64,000 nucleotides of DNA. It comes from Akkermansia massiliensis (GTDB lineage Bacteria > Verrucomicrobiota > Verrucomicrobiia > Verrucomicrobiales > Akkermansiaceae). A program made the translations under genes and the position numbers. Below are positions 46,131 to 55,101 of this stretch, piece after piece; within the stretch, counting starts at the first letter, position 1; every line of letters starts with the position of its first letter. The stretch lies in assembly GCF_023516715.1 (NCBI RefSeq), contig NZ_JAMGSI010000001.1, forward strand, positions 496,001-560,000, given 5' to 3'. Under the pieces are notes generated by a model. That model searched no databases and was not told the DNA's origin. It worked only from the letters and a program-made list of their open reading frames with translations.

Positions 46131-46160
46131 CCCCGGCGAAGGGATTCGCCGGGGTTTGTT
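46131..46160 (+). terminator. Intrinsic terminator of small RNA copy 2
   Basis: CCCCGGCGAA and TTCGCCGGGG form a perfect 10-bp stem with a GGGA loop followed by TTTGTT. The T-tract is interrupted, so termination may be partial. Confidence 0.7.
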
Positions 46161-46283
46161 CGTCTCCGGATGGCGCATTCCACGCCGTAAACGGCTGGAA
46201 AGAAGCGGGGAAGGAAGAATAGGAGGCGTTTTGCCGCGGGGTTTGATTGACGAGCGGGACGCATCAGGGCATAGTGGCAGGGT

Positions 46284-47585
46284 ATGAAGAGAGCGTTTTG
46301 CGTGATAGCCGGTGCATGCAGCCTGCTTGGATGGGCTCCGGCGGACGAGGCTGGCATGAAGAATGCGCTGGCGGACTGGCAAATGAGGCAGTCCGACTGG
46401 GAATCCGCATTCAAAACGGCTGAAAGCGATGAAAAAAGAGCGGAACTGATGGAGAGCCGTCCGAACGCCATTCCGGTGGCGCAGGAATTGTGGAGGCAGG
46501 TGGGGAGGGACCTTCAAAAGCCCGAGACTCAAAAACCCTACCTTCTCCCGGCTGTCATTTGGTTTCTGGACCATCCCCAGGCCGTGGCGCAGGCTTTCCC
46601 CAACGGAGACGTTGCCAGGAAAATTGTCGTGCTTTGCCTGGACTCCCTGGAAAATACCCTGTTCCGGGAAAAGGGAGCGGGAAAAGCGGCGTATGCGTTG
46701 AGCAACTCCCGCGACCTGCGCTGCCGCGTTATTCTGGAACAAATCAAGGATTACAACCAGTTTCCGGAAGACCAGGGGCTGTCCGCCCTGGGGCTGGCCA
46801 TGGTGATGAAGGAAACGACGGGAATGCTCCAGGATGACGTCAGGCTGGTGGCGGCACGCGGAAAGCTGCTGAAAGACGCCATCATCAAATGCTATGATTC
46901 CAGCTTCGGTCCCGTTCCGGTCCGGAATCTGGTGAAGGAAGAGCTGTATGAAATACGCAATCTCAACATTGGACAGACCGGGCCCAAAATAAGCCTGCCT
47001 TCCACCGCCACGGGCGCGGAAGTGACGGTCCCCTCCGGAGACAAGCCCGTGCTGCTGGTTTTCTGGGATCCCCGGGATGTGCGCTCTGTCCAGTTTTTGC
47101 AAAAGGCCGTTTCCCTACGGAAGGAATTTCCGGGCCTGACGGTCATGCCGGTGGCCCCCGGAAACAGTGAGGACGTGAAAAAGGCCCTGCTGAATTTGGA
47201 GATGGATACTCCCTCCCTGGTAGATGAAAAGGCGGCGGCGTTCAAGGATTACCGCGTGATGCTCACGCCGCGGGTGTACCTGCTGGACCCTGCGGGGAAA
47301 ATCCTGATGCGCGGCACGCCGGACATGCTGTTTGACGCGAATCTGTACGCGGTCATGGGCAAGCTGGAAGGGAAAAAGAATGGAAAGGCGGACGAGAAAA
47401 AGGCCCCGGCCGCCCCCGCTGCCGTGAAGCCGGCTCCGCTGCCGGCCAGGATCAACTCTCCGGATACGCGCATTCCCTCCGTTCCGCAGCCTGCCGCGCC
47501 CCGGCCAGCGGCCCCGCCTGCTTCCTCCGGTGTGGAGCAGCCCTCTTCTCTTTCCGCTCCCCCCTTGCGGCCCATGCCCGAATAG
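46284..47585 (+). CDS. Secreted thioredoxin-fold protein lacking the CxxC motif
   Basis: The 433-residue protein has a signal-like N-terminus (MKRAFCVIAGACSLLGWAPA) and an alpha-helical first half of unknown type. A thioredoxin/AhpC-like domain follows at about residues 235-360, with VLLVFWDPRDVRSVQFLQKA, FPGLTVMPVAPG and RVYLLDPAGKILMRG. Where thioredoxins have CxxC after the FW strand, this one reads DPRD, so it cannot do disulfide exchange. The C-terminus is a Pro/Ala-rich tail. CCA nucleotidyltransferase follows after 8 nt. Confidence 0.65.
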   Translation: MKRAFCVIAGACSLLGWAPADEAGMKNALADWQMRQSDWESAFKTAESDEKRAELMESRPNAIPVAQELWRQVGRDLQKPETQKPYLLPAVIWFLDHPQAVAQAFPNGDVARKIVVLCLDSLENTLFREKGAGKAAYALSNSRDLRCRVILEQIKDYNQFPEDQGLSALGLAMVMKETTGMLQDDVRLVAARGKLLKDAIIKCYDSSFGPVPVRNLVKEELYEIRNLNIGQTGPKISLPSTATGAEVTVPSGDKPVLLVFWDPRDVRSVQFLQKAVSLRKEFPGLTVMPVAPGNSEDVKKALLNLEMDTPSLVDEKAAAFKDYRVMLTPRVYLLDPAGKILMRGTPDMLFDANLYAVMGKLEGKKNGKADEKKAPAAPAAVKPAPLPARINSPDTRIPSVPQPAAPRPAAPPASSGVEQPSSLSAPPLRPMPE

Positions 47586-47593
47586 CCTGTTCC

Positions 47594-48976
47594 ATGGAAA
47601 ATATTCCATTGAGAAAGGCCGCGGAGGCTGTGGCGCGCTTGCTGGCCGGAGCGGGGCACACGGTGTATTTTGTGGGAGGCTGCGTCCGGGACAGGCTGCT
47701 GGGATATCCCGTGAAGGACATTGACATTGCCACCTCCGCCCGTCCGGACGAGGTGTTGCGCCTGTTCCCGGACGCCTGGGAAGTGGGCGCCGCCTTCGGC
47801 GTGGTGCTGGTGCGCCGTGGCGGTTTCTCCTTTGAAGTGGCTACGTTCCGCAGGGACGGCTGCTACAGGGACGGCAGGCGCCCGGAATCCGTCTGCTTCA
47901 CGGATGCGGAGGAGGACGCCCGGCGCCGTGATTTTACCATGAACGGCCTCTTGGAAGATCCGTTTTCCGTTCCTCCGGGTTATGTGGTGGATTATGTGGG
48001 CGGCGTGGAAGACATCCGGGCCCGCGTGCTGAGGTGCATCGGGGAGCCGGACCGCCGTTTTGAGGAGGACTCCCTCCGGCTGATGCGCGCCGTCCGTTTC
48101 GCCGTTACCAGGGAAGTGCGGGTGGAAGCGGAAACTTATGCCGCCATTTGCAGGAACGCCCCGCTGCTGGCCCGCATCGCGCCGGAGCGCATCCGGGAGG
48201 AACTGGACCGGATTCTATTGTCTCCAGGAAGGAAACGGGGCGTGGAAATGCTGGTGGAAACGGGGCTGATGAAGCATGTTATTCCAGAGGTATACGGCAT
48301 GATCGGCTGCACGCAGCCTCCCCAGTGGCACCCGGAGGGGGACGTGTATGCCCATACGCTGATGATGCTGGACGCGCTGGGGAAGGACGGCGCCCCCGTG
48401 TCTCTGGAGCTGGCCCTGGGCGTGCTGCTGCATGATGTCGGAAAACCTCCCTGCCGCCAGGTGGATGAAACGGGGCGCATCCGTTTTTCCGGTCATGACA
48501 AGGAGGGCGCCTCCATGGCGCGGGACATTTTAAGGAGACTGAAATATTCCAATGCCGTGATTGATGCGGTGTGCGCCATGGTGGAGCGCCACATGCGCTT
48601 CATGAACGTGCAGCAGATGAAGAAGTCCACCCTGCGGATGTTCATGAGCGCTCCGCATTTCAGCGACGAGCTGGAGCTTCACCGCCTGGACTGCCTTTCC
48701 TCCAACGGATTGATGGACAACTGGCAGTTTGTCAGGGACGCCATGGATTCCTACCGGGACGCACCCCTGGTGCCTCCGCCCCTGGTGACCGGGCGCGATC
48801 TGCTGGACCTGGGACTGCCCCCCGGTCCCGATTTCAGGAAATGGCTGTCCCGTTTGCAGGAGCTCCAGTTGGAAGGAACGCTCCGGACCAGGAAGGAGGC
48901 CCTGCTGATGCTGGGGCAAATTGCCCCGGTGGAACAGAATACACTTGCAGAGTACCTGGAAAAGTTAGCATTATAG
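47594..48976 (+). CDS. cca: CCA tRNA nucleotidyltransferase
   Basis: This enzyme adds or repairs the 3' CCA end of tRNAs. The class II nucleotidyltransferase head is clear: VYFVGGCVRDRLLG, KDIDIATSARPDEV with the metal-binding DxD, and RRRDFTMNGL. The RNA-binding neck (RFEEDSLRLMRAVRFA) follows. A C-terminal HD domain (VLLHDVGKPP, about residues 250-360) may add phosphohydrolase activity. The 460-residue length fits HD-containing bacterial forms. A poly(A) polymerase role cannot be excluded from sequence alone. The GH13 gene starts 26 nt after its stop. Confidence 0.9.
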   Translation: MENIPLRKAAEAVARLLAGAGHTVYFVGGCVRDRLLGYPVKDIDIATSARPDEVLRLFPDAWEVGAAFGVVLVRRGGFSFEVATFRRDGCYRDGRRPESVCFTDAEEDARRRDFTMNGLLEDPFSVPPGYVVDYVGGVEDIRARVLRCIGEPDRRFEEDSLRLMRAVRFAVTREVRVEAETYAAICRNAPLLARIAPERIREELDRILLSPGRKRGVEMLVETGLMKHVIPEVYGMIGCTQPPQWHPEGDVYAHTLMMLDALGKDGAPVSLELALGVLLHDVGKPPCRQVDETGRIRFSGHDKEGASMARDILRRLKYSNAVIDAVCAMVERHMRFMNVQQMKKSTLRMFMSAPHFSDELELHRLDCLSSNGLMDNWQFVRDAMDSYRDAPLVPPPLVTGRDLLDLGLPPGPDFRKWLSRLQELQLEGTLRTRKEALLMLGQIAPVEQNTLAEYLEKLAL

Positions 48977-49002
48977 GCCGCAAGACCTCATCCTTTCAGC
49001 TC

Positions 49003-50772
49003 ATGCGCCCGGTCATTTATCAACTGTTTGTCCGCCATTTCTCCAACATGGAAACCCATGGGGTGGACTGGGGGACCCGGGAGACGAACGGGTGCGGCAC
49101 CTTTAACGGCGTGACGGACAAGGCCCTGAGGGAAATAGCCCGGATGGGCTTTACCCACATCTGGCTGACCGGGGTGCTGAGGCACGCCACGCAGACGGCC
49201 TATCCCGAGCTGCCCGCCCAGCCGGAATCCATCGTAAAAGGCCTGGCCGGCAGTCCCTATGCGGTAGTGGATTATTTTGACGTGGACCCGGACCTGGCCT
49301 CCACGCCGGAAAAAAGAATGGAGGAATTCAAGGCCCTGGTGAAGCGCTGCCGGACGGTGGGACTGCTGCCGATGATCGACTTCATCCCCAACCATGTTTC
49401 CCGCGCCTACCTGGCGGACTGGGACGGCCATGACGATTTCGGGGAAGGGGACGACCACCATACGTTTTTCTCTCCGGAGCAGGGGTACTTTTACCTGACC
49501 TCCAACAGCCCGGGGGACGGCCCCCCCCTGCATCTGCCGGACGGCCTGTTTGAAGGGGAAATGACCTTCGGCCGCGTCACGGGCAACAATGCCGTTACGT
49601 GGAACCCCACCAGGTATGACTGGTATGAAACGGTCAAGCTCAACTACGGCTATAACTTCCTGGCCGGACTGCCGACCCTCCGCCTGCTGCCGGACTGGAC
49701 CAGCCCCAAGCAGCACGTGCCCAAGACCTGGCGCATCATGGACGACATCCTTTCCTTCTGGCAGGGCCTGGGCATCGGCGGTTTCAGGTGCGACATGGCC
49801 CAAATGATCCCCATGGCCTTCTGGAAATGGGCCATTTCCCGTTCCCGCGTCCGTCTGCCTGACGTGTTTTTCATGGCGGAGGCGTACAACGACCACATGA
49901 AGACCACTCCCGGCGATCCCTGCGCCGCGCTGCTGGAAGCCGGGTTCAATGCCGTTTACGATTCCGATTGCTACCATCTGGCGCTCCACATGTACACGGA
50001 GAATAACTGGGCCAACGATTTCGACCGTCTTTTCCGCAGCAACCCCAAGTACATGACCAACGGCGTCCGCTATGTGGAGAACCATGATGAAACGCGCGTG
50101 TGCTCCCCGCTCTCCTGGGGCGGCGTGGGGCGTACCGTCCTGCCGGCCATCATGACGCTGGTGTACGCGTCCGGTCGCGGTCCCGTGCTGGTGTACAACG
50201 GGCAGGAAGTAGGGGAGCGGGCGGAAAGCCCCGGCGGCTATGGCGGCCATGACGGCCGCACCAGCATTTTTGACTACACCTGCCTGCCCCAGCTCCAGCC
50301 CTGGGTGGCGGACGGACGGTTTGACGCCTCTCTGCTGCCGGAGGACTCCGCGGAGCTGAGGAACTTTCATCAGCGGCTGCTTCCCCTGATGCAGCATCCG
50401 GCACTGGACCGCGGGGATTTTTACGGCCTGAACTGGGCCAACATGAAAAACACCACCTTTGGCAGGGAACCTGCGGAAGACACCTCCGGCCACTGGGTGT
50501 ACGCCATGCTCCGGCATGATGCCCGTGCCAGGGCCACCGTGCTGGTGGTGGGGAACCTTTCCCCGGAGATCAACTTCTACAACCTCCGCATTTCCATTGC
50601 CCAGCACGCCTTCGGCTGGTGCGGCATCCAGACGGACCGCGTGCGTGTCAGGAACCTGATGGCCGGAGAGGGGGAAGACCGGGTTTTTGACCGGAAGGAA
50701 CTGATGGAACGCGGGCTTCCCCATCCCCTGAAACCGGGGCATGTGGGCGTGCTGGAACTCTCTGCCGTTTAA
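49003..50772 (+). CDS. Alpha-amylase family glycosidase (GH13)
   Basis: From the ATG at 49003 (MRPVIYQLFVRHFSNM) the product is 589 residues with no signal peptide, so it acts in the cytoplasm. The four GH13 regions are visible: MIDFIPNHVS (I), GGFRCDMAQM with the nucleophile Asp (II), VFFMAEAYND with the acid/base Glu (III) and YVENHDETRV with the third Asp (IV). The frame is open from 48571 but that part overlaps cca. With malQ elsewhere in the window it fits glycogen or maltodextrin metabolism. The exact specificity is not readable. Confidence 0.85.
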   Translation: MRPVIYQLFVRHFSNMETHGVDWGTRETNGCGTFNGVTDKALREIARMGFTHIWLTGVLRHATQTAYPELPAQPESIVKGLAGSPYAVVDYFDVDPDLASTPEKRMEEFKALVKRCRTVGLLPMIDFIPNHVSRAYLADWDGHDDFGEGDDHHTFFSPEQGYFYLTSNSPGDGPPLHLPDGLFEGEMTFGRVTGNNAVTWNPTRYDWYETVKLNYGYNFLAGLPTLRLLPDWTSPKQHVPKTWRIMDDILSFWQGLGIGGFRCDMAQMIPMAFWKWAISRSRVRLPDVFFMAEAYNDHMKTTPGDPCAALLEAGFNAVYDSDCYHLALHMYTENNWANDFDRLFRSNPKYMTNGVRYVENHDETRVCSPLSWGGVGRTVLPAIMTLVYASGRGPVLVYNGQEVGERAESPGGYGGHDGRTSIFDYTCLPQLQPWVADGRFDASLLPEDSAELRNFHQRLLPLMQHPALDRGDFYGLNWANMKNTTFGREPAEDTSGHWVYAMLRHDARARATVLVVGNLSPEINFYNLRISIAQHAFGWCGIQTDRVRVRNLMAGEGEDRVFDRKELMERGLPHPLKPGHVGVLELSAV

Positions 50773-50837
50773 AGGCGCATTCCCTCCGGAGGGGTGCGGC
50801 TGCTCTTTCCGATATTTTTTGCTCTGCTGGGCGTTTT

Positions 50838-50870
50838 TATAATGACGGGCGGTTTTTAATTCGGTATAGT
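50838..50870 (+). promoter_or_regulatory. Two -10-like elements upstream of the secretin gene
   Basis: TATAAT (50838-50843, with TTTTTG 16 bp upstream) and TATAGT (50865-50870) precede the secretin start at 50884. One or both may drive the secretin operon. The -35 elements are weak. Confidence 0.35.
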
Positions 50871-50883
50871 CCCGGAAATTCCT

Positions 50884-53421
50884 ATGACTAGACGTTTCCC
50901 TCACTCCATGTCTGCCATTCAGCAAATTGCCCTGGCGCTTGCCGTTGCCGGTATTGGAGCCGGCCAGGGGCTGGCCCAGGAAGGAGCAGGGGCCGCCCGC
51001 CGGACTGCGGCCCGGATGGAAGAGCAGGCCCAGGCTTCCATGCTGCTGCTGGGGCAGGCGCGTCAGCTGTATTCCGAGGGCAAGTACCAGGAAGCCCTGG
51101 ACAATTACCGCAGGAGCCTGACCGCGCTGCCCAAGTCCCCCAACATGGAGAAGCGGCGCCGTTTTCTGGAAACCAGCATTGCGGACGCCAGCGTGGCCGT
51201 GGCGCAGGAATACATCAAGGTGGGGCGTTACGACGAGGCCGTCAAGCTGCTGGAAGATGCCTTGAAAGCCACGCCGGACCATGCCCTGGCCAAGCGCACG
51301 CTGGAAATAGCCCGGGACCCGGTTCGCACGAATCCGGCCCTATCCCCGGAACACGTCAAGAACGTGGAGGAAGTCAACCGCCTGCTTCGCCTGGCTTACG
51401 GCTATTATGAACTGGGCCAGTATGATGCGGCCCTGAAGGAATTTACCTCCGTCCTCCAGACGGACCCTTACAACACGGCGGCGCGGCGCGGCATGGAGCT
51501 GGTCAACCGCGCCAGAACCGCCTACTTTGACGCTGCCAGGGATGAAACCCGGAGCAGCGCCCTGGCGGACGTCTCCAAGCTGTGGGAGATGCCCGTTCCG
51601 CTGACGGAAACGCCGGAGGAACCCGCTTCCTTCTCCCAGCCGCTGGACAATCCGGTGGTGAATGTGGACCAGAAGCTGGGCATGATCCGTCTGCCCCGCG
51701 TGCAGCTGGACGGCGCAACGGTGCAGGAAGCCGTGGACTATCTGCGCAGCCTGGCCAGGACGCATGATACAACGGCCATGACGACGGCAGAGCGCGGCGT
51801 GAACATTTCCGTGGACCCCGGTCCTGCGGACAGCGTTTCAGCCAAGGAGACCGCCGGCAAGAGAATTACGCTTAATCTTCAAAACGTGCCGCTCCGCGAC
51901 GCCCTGGAATACGTGGCGCGCGCTTCCGGCCTCATTCTGCGCACGAACGCCTTTGGCGCGGAGCTGGTATCCAGTTCTGACGGCACCTCCTACATGGTGA
52001 CCAAGGCCATTGCCCTTCCTCCGGGTTTCTTCTCCGGCCTGTCGGAATCCTCCGATTCGGAAAATGCCGATCCCTTCGGTTCCGGGGATGCCGGTTCTTC
52101 CGGCATGACCCTGAAACGGGTGGACCCGCAGAAGGCGCTGGCCTCCCTGGGCGTGAAATTCCCGGAAGGCAGCTTCATCAAATACAACTCGGGCAACTCC
52201 ACCCTCCTTTTCCACGGCACGCCCAAGGACTTGAGCATGCTGGAGGAGCTGGTGGCGTCCAAGACGGCGGAACAGCCCCTGCAGGTGGTTGTCAGCGCGA
52301 CGTTCCTGGAAGTCAATCAGACGGACCTGGAAGAATTGGGCTTCAACTGGATCGTGAACCTGAACCTGGACCCCTCCAAGTGGTTCATGGGCGGTGCGGG
52401 CACCAACAAGAATGACTACAACAACACTGTGCTGGACAGCGCCGCCAGCGTGGTCGGAGCCGCCGTCCCGGCAGGGGTGGTGGGTGGACTGAGGTCCGGC
52501 AACCAGGTTTTTACGGAAGACAGCATTGACGGCATGATTGAGCGCGGTTCCTCCGCCAGAAGCACCGGCGTGGCCTACGTTCCCGGCGGTGCACCCAGCA
52601 TCGTCACCATGCGCGGCATGTGGAGCCAGGCGGACATCACGATGATCATGCGCGGCCTGAGCCAGAAGAAAGGCACGGACATCATGCAGCATCCTTCCGT
52701 GATTGTGCGCCCAGGGGAAAAAGCCACCTTCTTCAGCGGCAAGGAACTGATTTACCCCACGGAATACGATCCGCCCGAAGTTCCCAACAGCACGGGCAAC
52801 AACAATAACGGAGACGACTGGGGCGACTATGACGACGATGGCGGAGACCGCCTGCCGGTCATGCCCATCACGCCCGCCCACCCATCCGCCTATGAAACCA
52901 GGCAGCTCGGCACGGTATTCAACGTGGAGGTAACCGGCATCAGCGATGACAAATCCATCGTGGAAATGACCGTAGTGCCGGAAATCGTGGACTTTGACGG
53001 CTTCATCAACTACGGTACGCCGCTCTTCGTCCCCGTGGCCTCCCAGGAGAAAAATGCGAAGGAAGACATCGTCATGGTGAAAGCTTCCGACAACTTCATT
53101 CTCCAGCCCGTATTCTCCACGCGCCGCCTGACCGCTCCGGTACGCATTGCCACCGGCAGCACGCTCGTCATCGGCGCCTTGAAAAAATCCACCTCCATCA
53201 CGTATGAGGATAAAATCCCCATTCTGGGGGATATTCCCTGGGTGGGCCGCCTTTTCCGCTCCAAGGGATCCAAGGAAGAGCGCAAGGCCATCATCATCAT
53301 GGTGAAGGCGGAAGTGGTGGACCCGGGCGGCAAGCAGCTTTACACGCCGGGCACCGCCGTTCCGGATGAGGAAGCTCCGGCAGGGCTCGCGCCTCTTCCC
53401 GCCCTCAGCAATGCCCAGTAA
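50884..53421 (+). CDS. Secretin-family outer-membrane protein with TPR repeats
   Basis: The 845-residue protein has a signal peptide (cleavage near GLAQ-EGA). Tetratricopeptide-like repeats follow at about residues 55-215 (ARQLYSEGKYQEALDNYRRS, YIKVGRYDEAVKLLEDALK, YYELGQYDAALKEFTSVLQ). An STN/N-type domain (ITLNLQNVPLRDALEYVARA) and a C-terminal secretin domain come next, with VPEIVDFDGF and KIPILGDIPWVGRLFR. Secretins form the outer-membrane gate of type II or III secretion or type IV pili. TPRs in the same chain take the role usually played by a pilotin partner. A loop at about residues 635-655 is unusually Asn/Asp/Gly-rich. No pilus or T2SS genes are adjacent. Confidence 0.87.
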   Translation: MTRRFPHSMSAIQQIALALAVAGIGAGQGLAQEGAGAARRTAARMEEQAQASMLLLGQARQLYSEGKYQEALDNYRRSLTALPKSPNMEKRRRFLETSIADASVAVAQEYIKVGRYDEAVKLLEDALKATPDHALAKRTLEIARDPVRTNPALSPEHVKNVEEVNRLLRLAYGYYELGQYDAALKEFTSVLQTDPYNTAARRGMELVNRARTAYFDAARDETRSSALADVSKLWEMPVPLTETPEEPASFSQPLDNPVVNVDQKLGMIRLPRVQLDGATVQEAVDYLRSLARTHDTTAMTTAERGVNISVDPGPADSVSAKETAGKRITLNLQNVPLRDALEYVARASGLILRTNAFGAELVSSSDGTSYMVTKAIALPPGFFSGLSESSDSENADPFGSGDAGSSGMTLKRVDPQKALASLGVKFPEGSFIKYNSGNSTLLFHGTPKDLSMLEELVASKTAEQPLQVVVSATFLEVNQTDLEELGFNWIVNLNLDPSKWFMGGAGTNKNDYNNTVLDSAASVVGAAVPAGVVGGLRSGNQVFTEDSIDGMIERGSSARSTGVAYVPGGAPSIVTMRGMWSQADITMIMRGLSQKKGTDIMQHPSVIVRPGEKATFFSGKELIYPTEYDPPEVPNSTGNNNNGDDWGDYDDDGGDRLPVMPITPAHPSAYETRQLGTVFNVEVTGISDDKSIVEMTVVPEIVDFDGFINYGTPLFVPVASQEKNAKEDIVMVKASDNFILQPVFSTRRLTAPVRIATGSTLVIGALKKSTSITYEDKIPILGDIPWVGRLFRSKGSKEERKAIIIMVKAEVVDPGGKQLYTPGTAVPDEEAPAGLAPLPALSNAQ

Positions 53422-53442
53422 CCTTTAACCGGATTAAGACTA

Positions 53443-55086
53443 TTGAAGAACAGTGATTCCGATCCTGAGTCCTCTTCTTCCTCCCAGGGGGCGGACAATA
53501 TCATGCGCCAGCTGCATGCCTCGGATTCCCAGGGCGTGGAGCGAAAGAGGGAAGTAGTGGTGCGCCCGGACGGCAGCAAGGTCATCCGTGTGGAAAAACG
53601 CCGGCGGACCTACAATGACGACCACGGGGACGCCAAGCAGGCCGTGCTGAAAAACAAGCGTTTCCTCATTGGCCTCTGCATCTTGGTCCTGCTGGTTGTG
53701 GGCGCCCTGGCGGGAACGTACATGTACCGCCTGACTTCCTTCAATACGGAGGAATTCGCCGGGCGGCTGCAATCGGACCTCTCCGCCGCCTGGGGCGGGA
53801 AGGTGGAAGCCTCCGGCATGGCGATGGACGGCCTTTCCATGAAGGCCGCCCGCATCAAGGTCACTTTCCCGCAGGATTCCTGCCTGTCTTTTGTAATGAT
53901 GGAAGGCGTTTCCGGAGAAATCTCCGCCACGTCCCTGTTCATGGGAAAAATCAAGGGGGAAAGCCTGAACATGGCCAAGGTCACGATTGGCCTGCGTCCC
54001 GGATTCTCCAAATTTGCCGTGCCGCAGACGAAGCGGGAACTCCCGTTCGTCTTCCGGCGGTACACCTCTCCGCGCCTGGAGGTAGGTTACGCCCACAAGA
54101 CGGAGGAACTTACCCTGGAGCGGAATGACGGCCCCTTCTACATGACGGCGGAAGCCTACATCCGCACGTCCGGAAACGGTACGGAACCGGAATACGTGCT
54201 GGACCTGTCACAGCAAAAGCTGAAAATCAAGGGCTGGCCTCTGATGGGCGTCGACTCCGGCTCCATCATTTTAAACGGAAACGGCGTCAAGCAGCTCACC
54301 TTCTCCGGTTTTCTGGACAAGGGGCGCCTGCTCAACAAGCCTACGGACCTCAGCCCCTTCATGATTACGGGGAATTTCCTCTTGGGTACGGATTTCCGCC
54401 ACCAGGCCTGGACCCTGACGGGCAGGAATTTTGACCTCCTCTCCCTGGTGGGGGATGACTTCGCTTCCTTCCTCAAGGTACAGATGGGGGAACAGGAAGT
54501 GGATGAAAAGCATGAATTGAAGCTGGACTTTGCGCTGCCCGTGACGGACGAACAGAAAAGGCCCTCCGTAAAAGGGTACAGCGGTTCCGTCATCAAGGCG
54601 ACCATGCTCAGGCTGCCCGTCCTGCGCCTGCTGGCGGCCATGACCGCCCGGAACACGGAAATAAGGCTGCCTTACTCTTCCCCAGTCTTTACGTCCGGCT
54701 CCTTTCTGCTGGAAAGCGACGGAACGGACCGTTCCGCCTCCCTGAAAGAGATTTCCCTGTTTGAGCAGGGCTTCCTGGGAGTGACCGGGGTTCTGTACAG
54801 CAACGGTTCCGCCGTGACGGGAGAGCTGGTCTTTAAAATCCCCTCCTACATGGTGGATAGCCGACGCCTGCCGTCCGGCGTTACGCAGGAGGGGCATGAA
54901 ATCATTCTCCCCGTGAAAATTTCCGGTACGCCGGCATCCCCGCAGGACAACTCCGCCGGCATGCTCCAGGAAGTGGAGCCGCGCGCGGACCGTCCGGGAA
55001 TGGGGACTGCCCCCTCCCGCGGAACGGCTCTTCCCGCTCCGTCAAGTACCCCGCCCGCCCGCATTACGGTGGACGGATTCATGTGA
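53443..55086 (+). CDS. AsmA-like single-pass membrane protein
   Basis: The 547-residue protein starts at a TTG (53443), or at the ATG at 53503. It has a charged cytoplasmic N-terminus (~75 residues) and one transmembrane helix (FLIGLCILVLLVVGALAGTY). The long extracytoplasmic part is made of beta strands (LNMAKVTIGL, GSIILNGNGVKQLTFSG). This is the layout of AsmA/TamB-like envelope proteins, many of which move lipids or help outer-membrane assembly. It lies 22 nt after the secretin gene and 15 nt before the acyltransferase gene. Family assignment is by architecture only. Confidence 0.6.
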   Translation: MKNSDSDPESSSSSQGADNIMRQLHASDSQGVERKREVVVRPDGSKVIRVEKRRRTYNDDHGDAKQAVLKNKRFLIGLCILVLLVVGALAGTYMYRLTSFNTEEFAGRLQSDLSAAWGGKVEASGMAMDGLSMKAARIKVTFPQDSCLSFVMMEGVSGEISATSLFMGKIKGESLNMAKVTIGLRPGFSKFAVPQTKRELPFVFRRYTSPRLEVGYAHKTEELTLERNDGPFYMTAEAYIRTSGNGTEPEYVLDLSQQKLKIKGWPLMGVDSGSIILNGNGVKQLTFSGFLDKGRLLNKPTDLSPFMITGNFLLGTDFRHQAWTLTGRNFDLLSLVGDDFASFLKVQMGEQEVDEKHELKLDFALPVTDEQKRPSVKGYSGSVIKATMLRLPVLRLLAAMTARNTEIRLPYSSPVFTSGSFLLESDGTDRSASLKEISLFEQGFLGVTGVLYSNGSAVTGELVFKIPSYMVDSRRLPSGVTQEGHEIILPVKISGTPASPQDNSAGMLQEVEPRADRPGMGTAPSRGTALPAPSSTPPARITVDGFM

Positions 55087-55101
55087 TATTGCCGAGGATT
55101 C

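Larger units (their letters stand above)
46042..46160 (+). ncRNA. Candidate structured small RNA, copy 2
   Basis: The second unit repeats the layout of the first with different stem sequences. An outer stem ACGGTT (46043-46048) pairs with AACCGT (46098-46103). An inner hairpin has GGATG-c-AGTG (46056-46065) against CACT-t-CATCC (46076-46085), with the purine loop AAAGAGAGAG. Then come the identical 18-mer (46105-46122) and a GC-rich terminator (46131-46154). Different bases that keep the same pairing suggest a conserved RNA fold. I found no convincing promoter; TATGAT at 46048-46053 lies inside the unit. It ends about 120 bp before the next gene. Confidence 0.55.

Noticed and set aside
46042-46160. 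Small RNA copy 2 as a riboswitch for the thioredoxin-like gene
   Set aside because: It lies upstream of that gene and ends in a terminator, so attenuation is conceivable. The identical layout in copy 1, which precedes no gene, favours independent small RNAs.
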